From the NCBI RefSeq assembly GCF_947496485.1, contig NZ_CANMCZ010000002.1:124001-188000 (forward strand): a DNA stretch of 64,000 nt, given 5' to 3'. This document shows positions 17,380-27,142 of the stretch, piece by piece. This DNA is from an uncultured Winogradskyella sp. Its GTDB lineage: Bacteria; Bacteroidota; Bacteroidia; Flavobacteriales; Flavobacteriaceae. A model generated the notes under the pieces. That model ran no database searches and was not told where the DNA came from. It saw only the letters and a program-made list of their open reading frames with translations. Position 1 is the stretch's first letter. Every line of letters begins with the position of its first letter. A program made the translations under genes and the position numbers.

Positions 17380-19830
17380 ATGAAAAGAATCTTTTTACTA
17401 ATAGCGTTAATCTCATGCTTATATAATTATGGGCAATTAAGATCTACTAGCTCAGTTACGGTAGGTGGTGGTGGAGATTATACCAATCAACCATTTGTTC
17501 CACAAGCCAAATTTTCGCGTACACAAACTATTTACTATCCAGAACAAATAAAATTTAATGGTGAAATAACTGGGATTCGTTTTTTTACTGCGTTTTCAAA
17601 TCCCACAACATCACCTGTACCTAATTCGAGCTTAATTTTTAGAATAGGGCATACAACTAAGGACGAGTTTGTTTCTGGCGATGGTTTTATTGCTGATGAG
17701 GATTTGACAGAAATAGGTATATCTACATATTATGCAAATGCTTATGAGTATATTTTAATTTTTGACGAATCCTTTAATTATAATGGTGTTGATAATCTGG
17801 TAATAGATGTGGAAGATATTAATCCGGGTTTTACAACGAGTGCTTTGGCAGGTTGGCAAGGAACAGAAAATTTCAATAATCCACCAACACGAAGTAGAGT
17901 TAGTATTACTGAAGAGTTTAGCGATGGTTCTACATCTACATCTGTTTTGTTACAAAATTCTTATGCCAAAACGCGTTTTGATGGAAATTTACAAGTATGT
18001 CAGACTGTATCAGTTACGAGTATGGATAATATAACCAATACTTCAGCAGACTTTACGCTTAACGAGATCCCTTTGGCAAATCATTACAGATACGTTATAA
18101 CTGAGGTAGGCGAAGATATTCCAGAAACCTATACTGTTACTAACGGTGAGACATTTTCGGTTACAGGTTTACTGCCTTCTCAAGGCTATTATATAAACGT
18201 GAAAACGGATTGTGATGCATTTGGTGTTACCTCTGGTTACAGAAGTTTTTATTTTAAGACAAGACCAGATGCATTGACATTACCACATACCATTGATTTT
18301 GAATCGGGTTTTGCACGCGATTATGCCATACCAAGTTTTGGTTCAGAAATAAATACAGAAGCAGCAAATAGCAGCACAAATGGTTTGATGTTTTTTGGTC
18401 CAGGTTATCCACAATTTCTCCAATGGGAAGATTTTGGCGATCCATTTGAGGAAAATCACGATTTTTTAAGAACGTTATCAATAGATGTAGATTTAACTCA
18501 AAATGCGATTGATCCTGTTTTAAGGTTTGATATTAGCCAAACGTCTGAAGCTTATCTGCGTGTAAAAATAAAATCTTATGCAGACGATAATGTCTATACT
18601 GGTGTAGCAGAAGATTTTATTTATAATGCAACTTTTGATGATAATGACTTTAAAACTGCTTCTATTGACTTATCTCAATTTGTTGGAGAAATCGTAACTA
18701 TAAAATTAGAACATGTAAGCAAATCTACAACTAGAAAAACATATTTGGATAATATTCAACTGATTGAAAATGATTGTGAAAAAATTACAAATATCACAAC
18801 ACAGATAACTACAGATAATATTGCATTAGATTGGGATGCAACAACTAACGATTCATATGAGGTTATCGCAGCTCAATTTGAAGACAATCTTGGTGTTGAT
18901 TATTTACCTTCTTCAAATAATAGTTATGTATTCTCAGGATTAACACCAGCGACATCGTATAAGCTTTTTGCACGTAACGTATGTGGTTCTAGTAATTCTC
19001 CATGGCAGAAAGTCTACGCATCTACTGATCCTGAATTTTTGGAGATTGGTTTTGATACCTATTTCAATGATGAAACTTCATTAGATACAAATATGTTTTC
19101 TGTATTACATAGCGAATCTTCTAAATTAGAGTTTATTAATTATTTTTCTAATGAAAGATTAATTCTTCATCAACGCGATTCTAATGCTGAATGGGTTGGA
19201 GGAGATGCAACTACAGAAGCACAAGCATGGAATGATAATACCGACTTTTTAACAGGGTTTAAATTTTTGATTGATGGCACTACACTGTCAGATGGTATAG
19301 TGGATTTGACCTTTAGACAGCTTCATCACTTTAGCTCAACACCTGCAAATTCATGGTTCAGAATTTTAATTAATGGAGTACAATATGGCCCAAGTTATAA
19401 TCCAACAACAAGATACCAAGATCCTCTTACTACTGTAAGCATAAATTTAGAACCCTATTTAGGCGATATAATTACGTTTGAGTTACAGCATGTAGGGCGT
19501 ACAAAAGATTATTTTTCATTATCTGCAGTTGGCGGAGATGGTACTGTTGTTAGAAGAATTGTGTTTACAGGTAATCAATTATCTATTAATGATGTTGAAA
19601 CGTCTACAATTTCACTATATCCTAATCCAACGTCTTCAGATCTTACTATTGAAGGTTTGGTAAGTCACAGTAAAATCTCAATATATGATGTGAATGGTAG
19701 AAAATTGAAAGCGTTTAACTCCCAAAATTCTAAAGTGTCACTAAATATTTCAGAATTTAATTCAGGTTTGTATTTTGTAGAAATTAATTCTAATGAAACA
19801 AGCCAAACATTTAAATTTATAAAAAAATAA
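17380..19830 (+). CDS. Secreted protein with fibronectin type III-like domains and a T9SS sorting signal
   Basis: 816 residues. Signal peptide 1-19 (MKRIFLLIALISCLYNYGQ). Residues about 25-205 are a beta-sandwich-like region; two FN3-like segments follow (about 207-297, SVTSMDNITNTSADFTL; and 467-548, TNITTQITTDNIALDWDA), alternating with jelly-roll-like segments (about 298-462 and 552-735). The last 75 residues are a type A T9SS C-terminal domain: LYPNPTSSDLTIEG, ISIYDVNGRKL, GLYFVEI and a basic KFIKK end. It is exported to the surface or medium. No catalytic domain is seen, so an adhesin or binding role is likely. Confidence 0.85.
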   Translation: MKRIFLLIALISCLYNYGQLRSTSSVTVGGGGDYTNQPFVPQAKFSRTQTIYYPEQIKFNGEITGIRFFTAFSNPTTSPVPNSSLIFRIGHTTKDEFVSGDGFIADEDLTEIGISTYYANAYEYILIFDESFNYNGVDNLVIDVEDINPGFTTSALAGWQGTENFNNPPTRSRVSITEEFSDGSTSTSVLLQNSYAKTRFDGNLQVCQTVSVTSMDNITNTSADFTLNEIPLANHYRYVITEVGEDIPETYTVTNGETFSVTGLLPSQGYYINVKTDCDAFGVTSGYRSFYFKTRPDALTLPHTIDFESGFARDYAIPSFGSEINTEAANSSTNGLMFFGPGYPQFLQWEDFGDPFEENHDFLRTLSIDVDLTQNAIDPVLRFDISQTSEAYLRVKIKSYADDNVYTGVAEDFIYNATFDDNDFKTASIDLSQFVGEIVTIKLEHVSKSTTRKTYLDNIQLIENDCEKITNITTQITTDNIALDWDATTNDSYEVIAAQFEDNLGVDYLPSSNNSYVFSGLTPATSYKLFARNVCGSSNSPWQKVYASTDPEFLEIGFDTYFNDETSLDTNMFSVLHSESSKLEFINYFSNERLILHQRDSNAEWVGGDATTEAQAWNDNTDFLTGFKFLIDGTTLSDGIVDLTFRQLHHFSSTPANSWFRILINGVQYGPSYNPTTRYQDPLTTVSINLEPYLGDIITFELQHVGRTKDYFSLSAVGGDGTVVRRIVFTGNQLSINDVETSTISLYPNPTSSDLTIEGLVSHSKISIYDVNGRKLKAFNSQNSKVSLNISEFNSGLYFVEINSNETSQTFKFIKK

Positions 19831-19881
19831 GGTTAATTTAAGTAGTATCTTATATAAACCATGTGATTGTAATATGAGAAA

Positions 19882-20850
19882 ATGCCAGTACTAGAGTCTA
19901 TTTACAAACCGCCTTTCTGGGCAAAGACAAGCTTCGTATCTACTGTGTTCTCTGGTTTAGCTCGAAAAGTAGAAGGATTAGAACAGAAAAGGGAAAGAAT
20001 CACATTACCTGATAGTGATTTTTTAGATTTAGATTGGAGTTATGCTCAAGAAAAATCTAACAAAGTCATTATTTTACTTCATGGACTCGAAGGTCATGCA
20101 CAACGACCGTACTTAACAGGAACAGCAAAACATTTTAACGCTAATGGTATTGATGCTATAGGTGTTAACTTTAGAGGTTGTAGTGGTGAGCCTAATTTGT
20201 TATATCGTAGTTACCACTCTGGTGCGACAGAAGATTTAGATGCTGTTGTAAAGCATGTGTTAACTAAAAATCAATATGAAGAAATTTATATTAAAGGCAT
20301 TAGTTTGGGAGCCAACATGGCCTTAAAATATGTTGGTGAAGGAAATGATTTACCAGAAGAATTAAAAGCAGTAGTCGCAATTTCTACACCATGCGATTTA
20401 AAAGGCTCTTGTGACGAATTGTTAAGTTTAAAGAATAGGCATTATGCGATTCGTTTTCTACAACATTTAAAAGATAAGTTAAAGCCAAAATTAGAGCAAT
20501 TCCCTAAAAATATATCAGTTGCAGATTTTAAGTCTATTAAAAGTTTAATAGATTTTGATCATGTTTACACCTCAAAAGCTCATGGATTTACGGATGCTTA
20601 TGACTATTATGATAAGGCTAGTTCCTTGCAATTTCTACCAAATATTAAAGTGCCTTCTTTAATTATAAATGCTCTTAATGATTCTTTTTTATCACCAGAA
20701 TGTTATCCTGTAAAAGAAGCAAAACATAATCCTAATCTTTTTTTAGAAATGCCAAAGTATGGTGGGCATGTAGGTTTTATCGATAAAAGGAATATTTATT
20801 ATAATGAACAACGTGCTTTAGAGTTTGTCAATCAAATAATTAATAGTTAA
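19882..20850 (+). CDS. Alpha/beta hydrolase, YheT family
   Basis: 322 residues, no signal peptide. LLHGLEGHAQRPYLTG (oxyanion region), GVNFRGCSGEPNLLYRSYHSGATEDLDAV, nucleophile elbow KGISLGANMALKYVGE, a late Asp (NALNDSFLSPECYP) and catalytic His in GGHVGF are the YheT/Esterase-EST (PF00561) pattern. The cytoplasmic substrate is unknown. The final 24 residues (GFIDKRNIYYNEQRALEFV...) recur in diverged form at 24487-24555 as an orphan fragment, evidence that this gene and its downstream neighbour were once duplicated together. Confidence 0.88.
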   Translation: MPVLESIYKPPFWAKTSFVSTVFSGLARKVEGLEQKRERITLPDSDFLDLDWSYAQEKSNKVIILLHGLEGHAQRPYLTGTAKHFNANGIDAIGVNFRGCSGEPNLLYRSYHSGATEDLDAVVKHVLTKNQYEEIYIKGISLGANMALKYVGEGNDLPEELKAVVAISTPCDLKGSCDELLSLKNRHYAIRFLQHLKDKLKPKLEQFPKNISVADFKSIKSLIDFDHVYTSKAHGFTDAYDYYDKASSLQFLPNIKVPSLIINALNDSFLSPECYPVKEAKHNPNLFLEMPKYGGHVGFIDKRNIYYNEQRALEFVNQIINS

Positions 20851-20874
20851 TTAGCTTGACATAAATTTTCTTAT

Positions 20875-23800
20875 ATGAGACAGGTTTACACACTTTTTAT
20901 TTTAGTTTTTTGTTTGCAATTTGGTTTTGGGCAGATTGGGTTTGAGGAAAGTGTCATTATTGGGCAAAATAGTTATCAACATGGTGTTGCCGAAGTTTAT
21001 CCAATAGATATTGATGGTGACGGTGATATGGATATAGTTTCGGCTTCCAGAAATGATGATAAAATAGTATGGTATGAAAATGTAGATGGGCTGGGTACCT
21101 TCTCAATACCTAATATCATATCAACCATAGCAAATGGTGCTTTTTCAGTTTATGCGGTAGACATTGATGGTGATGGTGATATCGATGTCGTTTCTGCGTC
21201 AGAGGCAGATGATAAAATAGCATGGTATGAAAATACAGATGGACTAGGTACTTTTGGTATACAACAAATAATATCATCCTCCATAAATAGACCAAGATCA
21301 GTATATGCAAGTGATATTGATGGTGATGGCGATGTTGATGTAGTATGTGCTACGGAGGCAGATGATAAAGTAGCATGGTTTGAAAATATGGATGGACAAG
21401 GCACTTTTGCTTTGGAACAAGTTATAACCACCTCTATAGATTCAGGATGGTCTGTTTATACAAGTGATATTGATGGTGATGGAGATATGGATGTTTTGTC
21501 TGCTTCGGTGTGGGACAACAAAATAGCATGGTACGAAAATGTTAATGGAAATGGAGAATTTGGCTTGCAGCAGATAATAACTACCGATGCAAATAATGCC
21601 AGATCAGTATATGCAACCGATATTGATGGCGATGGTGATATAGATGTACTTTCTGCATCTCGTGGTGATAATAAAATAGCATGGTATGAAAATATAGATG
21701 GGATTGGAACTTTCGGTGCACAACAAATTATAACAACTCTTGCGGGCACAGCTGAATCAGTTCATGCAGGTGATATTGATGGTGATGGTGATAGAGATGT
21801 GATATCGGCATCTGTTGATGGTAAAATAGCACTATATGAAAATATTGACGGTCTAGGTACCTTCGGTGATCAGCAAATAATATCAACTTATGCGAATAGT
21901 GCAAGTTCTGTTTATACTACAGATATTGATGGCGATGGAGATTTAGATATACTTTTTTCAACTGATGGCTTTATCATAGGCTGGTTTGAAAATACAAATG
22001 GACTTGGTTCTTTTGGCTCATTAAGATTAATATTGACTTCCGCTGTAAGAGCAAGATCGGTATATTCGGGTGACCTAGATGGTGATGGAGATATGGATGT
22101 ACTCTCAGCATCTGAGGTTGATGATAAGATTGCTTGGTATGAAAATATTGATGGACAAGGTACTTTTGTTACACAAAAATTCATTACAACTTATGCTGAT
22201 TCGGCTAAATCTGTTTACGCAAGTGATATAGATGGTGATGGTGATATAGATGTTTTATCTGCATCTTTTGGTGATGACAAAATTGCCTGGTACGAAAACA
22301 TAGATGGTTTAGGAACTTATGGTGAACAGCTTATCATTTCAACTAACGCTGATAGAGCTCAGTCTGTATATTCAGCTGATATAGATGGTGATGGAGATAT
22401 TGATGTACTGTCGGCATCAGAGTTTGATGATAAAATAGCATGGTATGAAAATGTAGATGGGCAGGGTAATTTTGGAACTGAACAAATTATTTCAACTTTA
22501 GCTGATGGTGCAAATGATGTTAAAGCATTTGATTTGGACGGTGATGGAGATATGGATGTTGTTTCCGCATCTGAAAATGATGATAAAATAGCTTGGTATG
22601 AAAACATAGATGGACAAGGCACATTTAGTTCAGAGCAAATAATATCAAATTCTGCATCTCAAGCAGATTCAGTTTATTCAGGTGATATAGATAGTGACGG
22701 TGATTTGGATGTAATTTCCGCATCTCGTAGTGATGATAAAATTGCCTGGTACGAAAATATAGATGGACAAGGCACATTTAGCTCAGAGTTAATAATAACA
22801 TCTTCGGCTAACGGAGCAAGTTCGGTGCACTTATCAGATATTGATAATGATGGTGATTTAGATGTGGTTTCTGCGATTGAATTTGAGGATAAAGTAGCTT
22901 GGTATGAAAACATAGATGGTCAAGGTACTTTTGGTGTTGAACAAATAATATCAATATTGGCTGATGGTGCTCACTCCGTATTCACCGTCGATTTAGACGG
23001 AGATGGAGACATGGATGTGCTTTCAGCTTCTCAAAATGATTCTAAAATATCTTCATATAAAAATTTGGGTGTTTTAGGAAATGAAATTAATGGAATAATT
23101 AGAATTGATGTTGATTCTGACGATTGTAACAATACTGACATAATAGCAAGTAACATTTTATTAGAGACCACAGATGGGAATAATAGTATCTCAACATTTA
23201 GTTTATCAAATGGTTACTATCAGCTATTTCCAGATGAAGGAAATTATACAACATCTATAGTTAGTGAACTACCAAATTATTATACCTCAAATCCAACTTC
23301 ACAAATTTCAAATTTTGTTGGTGTTGGAAATACAGATACTGTAGATTTTTGCATAGAGCCGGCTGGAGTTTATAATGATTTAAATATCAGTGTTTATCCA
23401 TCAATTGATAATCCAAGACCAGGTTTTGATACCACTTATCAATTGGTTTATAATAATATTGGGACAACGCAGTTAAGTGGTTCAGTGTCTTTTGAGTTTG
23501 ATGATTCTAAAATACAATTTTTGAGTGCAAGTGAAGCAATAAGTTCTCAAACAGCAAGTACACTCAACTTTGATTTTACAGACTTATACCCTTTTGAAAC
23601 CAGAACTATTGATTTAGAATTTAACGTATTTACTCCGCCAATAACAAACATAGGTGATGAGCTTGTTGCAACAGCAACAATAAATCCGGTTTCTGGAGAC
23701 GAAACAGAAGAAGACAACGTATTCACTTTAGAGCAAACTGTTGTTGGTTCTTACGACCCTAACGATATTACTTGTTTACAAGGAGAGGAAATCTTTATTG

Positions 23801-24420
23801 AGGACGCAGACAAATATCTCAATTATTTGATACGTTTTCAAAATACAGGAACTGCAAGTGCTATTAATGTAAATGTAGAACATGTATTAGATCCTAAATT
23901 AGATTGGTCTACCATGAAGTTGGAGAGTTTAAGCCATAGTGGTCGTGTAGAAATAGAAAACGAAACCGATGTAAGTTTTATATTTAATAACATCAATTTA
24001 CCAGATAGTACTAATGATGAGCCTAATTCTCATGGGTTTATAGCTTTTAAGATCAAACCAAAGTCTAATGTAGTAGTTGGTGATATTATAAGTGGAGTTG
24101 CTGATATTTATTTCGATTTTAATCCTGCAATCGTAACCAACACAGTTAATACTCAGATTGTAGAACCTTTGAGTGTGGATGAGTTTAATAAACAAACTGT
24201 TCAACTATTTCCTAATCCAACAAAAGATAACTTAGAAATAAAATCTAACCAAGTCATTGATAAAATTACTATAGTAGATATTAATGGGAGACTATTAAAG
24301 TCAATGACAATTTCTGATATGGATTACAGTATAGATGTTTCAGGTTTATCAAAAGGTGTATATTTTTTAGGGATTCAATCAAGAGCATTGAAAATGACCA
24401 AGAAGTTTATTAAAAATTAA
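20875..24420 (+). CDS. Secreted FG-GAP/VCBS repeat protein with T9SS sorting signal (14 repeats)
   Basis: 1181 residues. Signal peptide 1-19 (ends FGFGQ). Fourteen repeats of about 51 residues occupy about 22-740, each built on DIDGDGDxDVLSAS, then DDKIAWYENIDGQGTF and a linker; the D-x-D-x-D-G motifs are calcium-binding blades of FG-GAP/VCBS propellers, and fourteen units would make two seven-bladed propellers. Two further beta domains follow (about 755-950 and 955-1100, opening DPNDITCLQGEE). The C-terminus is a type A T9SS domain (LFPNPTKDNLEIKS...KGVYFLGIQ...KFIKN). It is likely a surface or released binding protein. It starts 24 bases after the YheT gene. Confidence 0.9.
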   Translation: MRQVYTLFILVFCLQFGFGQIGFEESVIIGQNSYQHGVAEVYPIDIDGDGDMDIVSASRNDDKIVWYENVDGLGTFSIPNIISTIANGAFSVYAVDIDGDGDIDVVSASEADDKIAWYENTDGLGTFGIQQIISSSINRPRSVYASDIDGDGDVDVVCATEADDKVAWFENMDGQGTFALEQVITTSIDSGWSVYTSDIDGDGDMDVLSASVWDNKIAWYENVNGNGEFGLQQIITTDANNARSVYATDIDGDGDIDVLSASRGDNKIAWYENIDGIGTFGAQQIITTLAGTAESVHAGDIDGDGDRDVISASVDGKIALYENIDGLGTFGDQQIISTYANSASSVYTTDIDGDGDLDILFSTDGFIIGWFENTNGLGSFGSLRLILTSAVRARSVYSGDLDGDGDMDVLSASEVDDKIAWYENIDGQGTFVTQKFITTYADSAKSVYASDIDGDGDIDVLSASFGDDKIAWYENIDGLGTYGEQLIISTNADRAQSVYSADIDGDGDIDVLSASEFDDKIAWYENVDGQGNFGTEQIISTLADGANDVKAFDLDGDGDMDVVSASENDDKIAWYENIDGQGTFSSEQIISNSASQADSVYSGDIDSDGDLDVISASRSDDKIAWYENIDGQGTFSSELIITSSANGASSVHLSDIDNDGDLDVVSAIEFEDKVAWYENIDGQGTFGVEQIISILADGAHSVFTVDLDGDGDMDVLSASQNDSKISSYKNLGVLGNEINGIIRIDVDSDDCNNTDIIASNILLETTDGNNSISTFSLSNGYYQLFPDEGNYTTSIVSELPNYYTSNPTSQISNFVGVGNTDTVDFCIEPAGVYNDLNISVYPSIDNPRPGFDTTYQLVYNNIGTTQLSGSVSFEFDDSKIQFLSASEAISSQTASTLNFDFTDLYPFETRTIDLEFNVFTPPITNIGDELVATATINPVSGDETEEDNVFTLEQTVVGSYDPNDITCLQGEEIFIEDADKYLNYLIRFQNTGTASAINVNVEHVLDPKLDWSTMKLESLSHSGRVEIENETDVSFIFNNINLPDSTNDEPNSHGFIAFKIKPKSNVVVGDIISGVADIYFDFNPAIVTNTVNTQIVEPLSVDEFNKQTVQLFPNPTKDNLEIKSNQVIDKITIVDINGRLLKSMTISDMDYSIDVSGLSKGVYFLGIQSRALKMTKKFIKN
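21007..23060 (+). repeat. Tandem 153-bp coding repeats (14 units)
   Basis: The DNA repeats with a 153-base period; the GAT-rich calcium-loop core (GATATTGATGGTGATGGTGA and variants) recurs at each blade. Units are similar enough that antisense frames stay open across many of them. Repeats 7, 12 and 13 are the most diverged. Such an array is prone to unit gain and loss by recombination. Confidence 0.85.
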
Positions 24421-24441
24421 ACGATTCAAATTATCAAAACA

Positions 24442-24477
24442 AAAACCTTTCAAGATCATATTTTGAAAGGTTTTTTT
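24442..24477 (+). terminator. Terminator after the first VCBS gene
   Basis: Stem AAAACCTTTCAA / TTGAAAGGTTTT with a 9-base loop and a run of seven T. The same sequence, including the 20 bases before it, follows the second VCBS gene at 27066-27101, showing that gene and terminator were duplicated as one block. Confidence 0.88.
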
Positions 24478-24480
24478 ATT

Positions 24481-24555
24481 AGTGATAGATTCATCGACAA
24501 AGAGAATGTTTACTACAACGAAAAAAGAGCTTTGGATTTTGTGAAATGCAAATAA
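24481..24555 (+). pseudogene. Orphan C-terminal fragment of a second YheT-type hydrolase
   Basis: Read in frame, 24487-24552 encode RFIDKENVYYNEKRALDFVK then CK and a TAA, against GFIDKRNIYYNEQRALEFVN at the end of the intact hydrolase (19882-20850). Fifteen of twenty residues agree, yet many codons differ synonymously, so the fragment comes from an old duplicate or a diverged homologue. Only these residues remain; the 5' side is replaced by the terminator of the first VCBS gene. Its position just before the second VCBS gene repeats the order hydrolase-VCBS. Confidence 0.75.
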
Positions 24556-24587
24556 TTCGTTTAATTACAATAAAAGAAAAATATTGC

Positions 24588-27044
24588 ATGAAACAGTTTT
24601 ACAATTTTCTCATTTTTTCATTAGTTTTTCAATGTTCTTTCGGACAAATAAGTTTTGAAGAAAGCACAATAATTAACCATTCTTATTTTATTAATGACGT
24701 GTCGCAATTAAGTTATGCGGATTTAGATGGTGATGGCGATCAGGATATTTTGGCAAGTTCTCCTTATCAGATTTCTTGGATTGAGAATAGTGATGGTTTG
24801 GGTAATTATATTAAACCAATAAAAATTACAGATGATGAAATTGATTATCCAGTAATAACACTAGATGTTGATAATGATGGCGATTTAGATGTAGTAACAG
24901 TATCTGCTCTTACATTTAAACTTATATGGTATGAAAATACTGATGGTTTTGGAAATTTTATTTCAAGCCAGATTATTTCAAATGAGAATATAAATTTTGG
25001 ACCATTAATAGCTACAGACATCGACAATGATGGCGATATGGATATTGTTAATGGAGGAAATGAGTTGGTATGGTATGAAAATATAAATGGATCAAATACT
25101 TTTATTGAGAATCAAATGCCGTATCCTTACGGGTCTTTTATATCAATAATAATAGCGAAAGACATAGATAATGATGGCGATGACGATCTCGTCCTACTTG
25201 AGAATAGTGACGATATTTTTTATCAATTAAATATAGACGGTCTCGGTAATTTTGGGCCAAAACAATATACAATAACTGACCTCAATAATGTGAGTTCAGT
25301 AAACTTAGCTGATATAGATAATGATAACGATTTAGATTTAATTGCGCTTTCAGATTTTGGGAATTCATTGTTTTGGCATGAGAATACCGATGGACTTGGC
25401 GATTTTAGTGTTCAACAAAGCATAACAACTATTACTACTGGGTTCAATTCTTTACACACATCTGATTTAGATGGTGATAATGATATTGACATTGTTTTAG
25501 CTTCAGTAGATAACAATCAAGTTATTTGGTTAGAAAATACAAATGTAGCAAGCAACTTTATTGAAAATCAATTCAGTATTTCCAATAAGTTTGGTACGTC
25601 GGTTGTTATTCCTGTCAATGTTGATTCAGATGGCGATATGGATCTAATCTCATTCAGTTTTCTTGAAAATAGGATTTCATTATATAAAAACGAATCTAAC
25701 ACTGGAAATTTTACAGAACAGGTGCTTACACCTTCTGTAGAACCCTTACTCGATATTGCTTCAGCAGATATAGATGGAAATGGTTCTATAGATATTCTTT
25801 CTGTACAAAACAGAAAAGTTGCATGGTACAAGAACAATAATGGTGAGTTTGCTTATAGGTCACAAAATATCATAACTTCAGAACTAGACAACGCATGGCA
25901 CGTCGATACTGCAGATATCGATAGTGATGGTGCAATTGATGTCGTAGCAACTTCTGCAGGTAGTGAAGATAAAGTTGTTTGGTATAAAAACATAGACGGA
26001 TTAGGTAATTTTTCTAGTGAAAACATAATAGTTGACAACCTCGGCAGTACGTTTTTAGCTAAACTAGGAGATGTTGATGGAGATGGTGATCAGGATGTTG
26101 TAGTGTTTGATAATGGAAGCGAAGAAATTCTCTGGTGTGAAAATTTAGATGGACTAGGTAATTTTAGTGCTCCGATTTTGGCAGTAAGTGGTTTTAATTT
26201 TTCTGTTGAAGGCGGAAGCCTTTTAAGGGATCTTGATAATGATGGTGATTTAGATATTATAACTTCATCTACTCAAGACGATTTACTGGTTTGGTTTAGA
26301 AACAACGATGGTCAAGGAAGTTTTAGTGGTCAGTTAGTTATTGAAGATGCTAATTTCATGCAATCAGCAATTGCAGTAGATGATATAGATATGGATGGTG
26401 ATTTGGATATTGTATCAAAAAACGCATTAAGAATTCGTTGGTATGAAAATGATGATGCAGGCAATTTTACGATTCAGCACATAGTGAATAGCGATAATAG
26501 ACAAGTTGATGCTATTGAGATTTTAGATATAGATAACGATGGAGATAATGATATAGTGGTTGGCTCTAATAATAGTGGAAATGGTTTGTCATGGTTTGAA
26601 AACACGAATAGCAATGGCGATTTTGGAGATGAACAATTAATATATGAAGGTGCATTTACCACAGGTGAGCTTACATCTTCAGATATTAATAATGATGGTG
26701 TGAAAGATTTAATTGTTTCAGGTGGTTATTTTGAATTTAACGGACCTGGGACTGGTTATATAAATTGGTTTGATAGTCAGAATAGTTTATCTATTGTTGA
26801 GTTTAACCAAGATAAAATTTCGTTATTCCCAAATCCTGCAAATGATAAAATAAACATTAAAAGTGACGTTTTGATTGAAGCGGTTTCAATTTTTGATTTT
26901 AAAGGAACATTGATAAAATCAAAAGAATTAACAAATTCTAGCTTAGATTATCAAATAGATGTAAAAGAATTGAGTATGGGCATTTATTTTATTGAAATCC
27001 AATCTGGAGAATCAAAGATTGTGAAAAAGTTTATAAAAAATTAA
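24588..27044 (+). CDS. Second secreted FG-GAP/VCBS repeat protein with T9SS sorting signal
   Basis: 818 residues from ATG at 24588, giving signal peptide MKQFYNFLIFSLVFQCSFGQ and the mature start ISFEES, like IGFEES of the upstream paralogue. An ATG at 24546 overlaps the hydrolase remnant and would bury the signal peptide. Fourteen FG-GAP/VCBS units (about 45-730) follow, more diverged than in the paralogue and about 48-51 residues each, with D-x-D-x-D-G calcium loops. The two extra beta domains of the paralogue are missing; the T9SS domain follows directly (LFPNPANDKINIKS...KFIKN). It is a tandem duplicate that has lost or never had the middle domains. Confidence 0.88.
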   Translation: MKQFYNFLIFSLVFQCSFGQISFEESTIINHSYFINDVSQLSYADLDGDGDQDILASSPYQISWIENSDGLGNYIKPIKITDDEIDYPVITLDVDNDGDLDVVTVSALTFKLIWYENTDGFGNFISSQIISNENINFGPLIATDIDNDGDMDIVNGGNELVWYENINGSNTFIENQMPYPYGSFISIIIAKDIDNDGDDDLVLLENSDDIFYQLNIDGLGNFGPKQYTITDLNNVSSVNLADIDNDNDLDLIALSDFGNSLFWHENTDGLGDFSVQQSITTITTGFNSLHTSDLDGDNDIDIVLASVDNNQVIWLENTNVASNFIENQFSISNKFGTSVVIPVNVDSDGDMDLISFSFLENRISLYKNESNTGNFTEQVLTPSVEPLLDIASADIDGNGSIDILSVQNRKVAWYKNNNGEFAYRSQNIITSELDNAWHVDTADIDSDGAIDVVATSAGSEDKVVWYKNIDGLGNFSSENIIVDNLGSTFLAKLGDVDGDGDQDVVVFDNGSEEILWCENLDGLGNFSAPILAVSGFNFSVEGGSLLRDLDNDGDLDIITSSTQDDLLVWFRNNDGQGSFSGQLVIEDANFMQSAIAVDDIDMDGDLDIVSKNALRIRWYENDDAGNFTIQHIVNSDNRQVDAIEILDIDNDGDNDIVVGSNNSGNGLSWFENTNSNGDFGDEQLIYEGAFTTGELTSSDINNDGVKDLIVSGGYFEFNGPGTGYINWFDSQNSLSIVEFNQDKISLFPNPANDKINIKSDVLIEAVSIFDFKGTLIKSKELTNSSLDYQIDVKELSMGIYFIEIQSGESKIVKKFIKN

Positions 27045-27065
27045 ACGATTCAGGTTATCAAAACA

Positions 27066-27101
27066 AAAACCTTTCGAGATAATATTTTGAAAGGTTTTTT
27101 T
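27066..27101 (+). terminator. Terminator after the second VCBS gene
   Basis: Stem AAAACCTTTCGA / TTGAAAGGTTTT (one mismatch) and a run of T. It is a near copy of the terminator at 24442-24477, as is the sequence between stop codon and stem. Confidence 0.88.
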
Positions 27102-27142
27102 ATTGTATTGGGTTTTCCTACATTTAAAAAAACTAATCATTC

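Noticed and set aside
21116-22913. Open antisense frames across the VCBS gene
   Set aside because: They arise from the repeated codon pattern of the blades, have Ser/Pro-rich products with no family pattern, and lie opposite a well-supported gene.
21007-23060. Long tandem repeat that could suggest CRISPR or a satellite array
   Set aside because: The 153-base period is in frame, encodes calcium-loop propeller blades and has no unique spacers between identical short repeats.
24546-24587. Upstream ATG for the second VCBS gene
   Set aside because: It overlaps the hydrolase remnant and puts 14 residues before a clean signal peptide.
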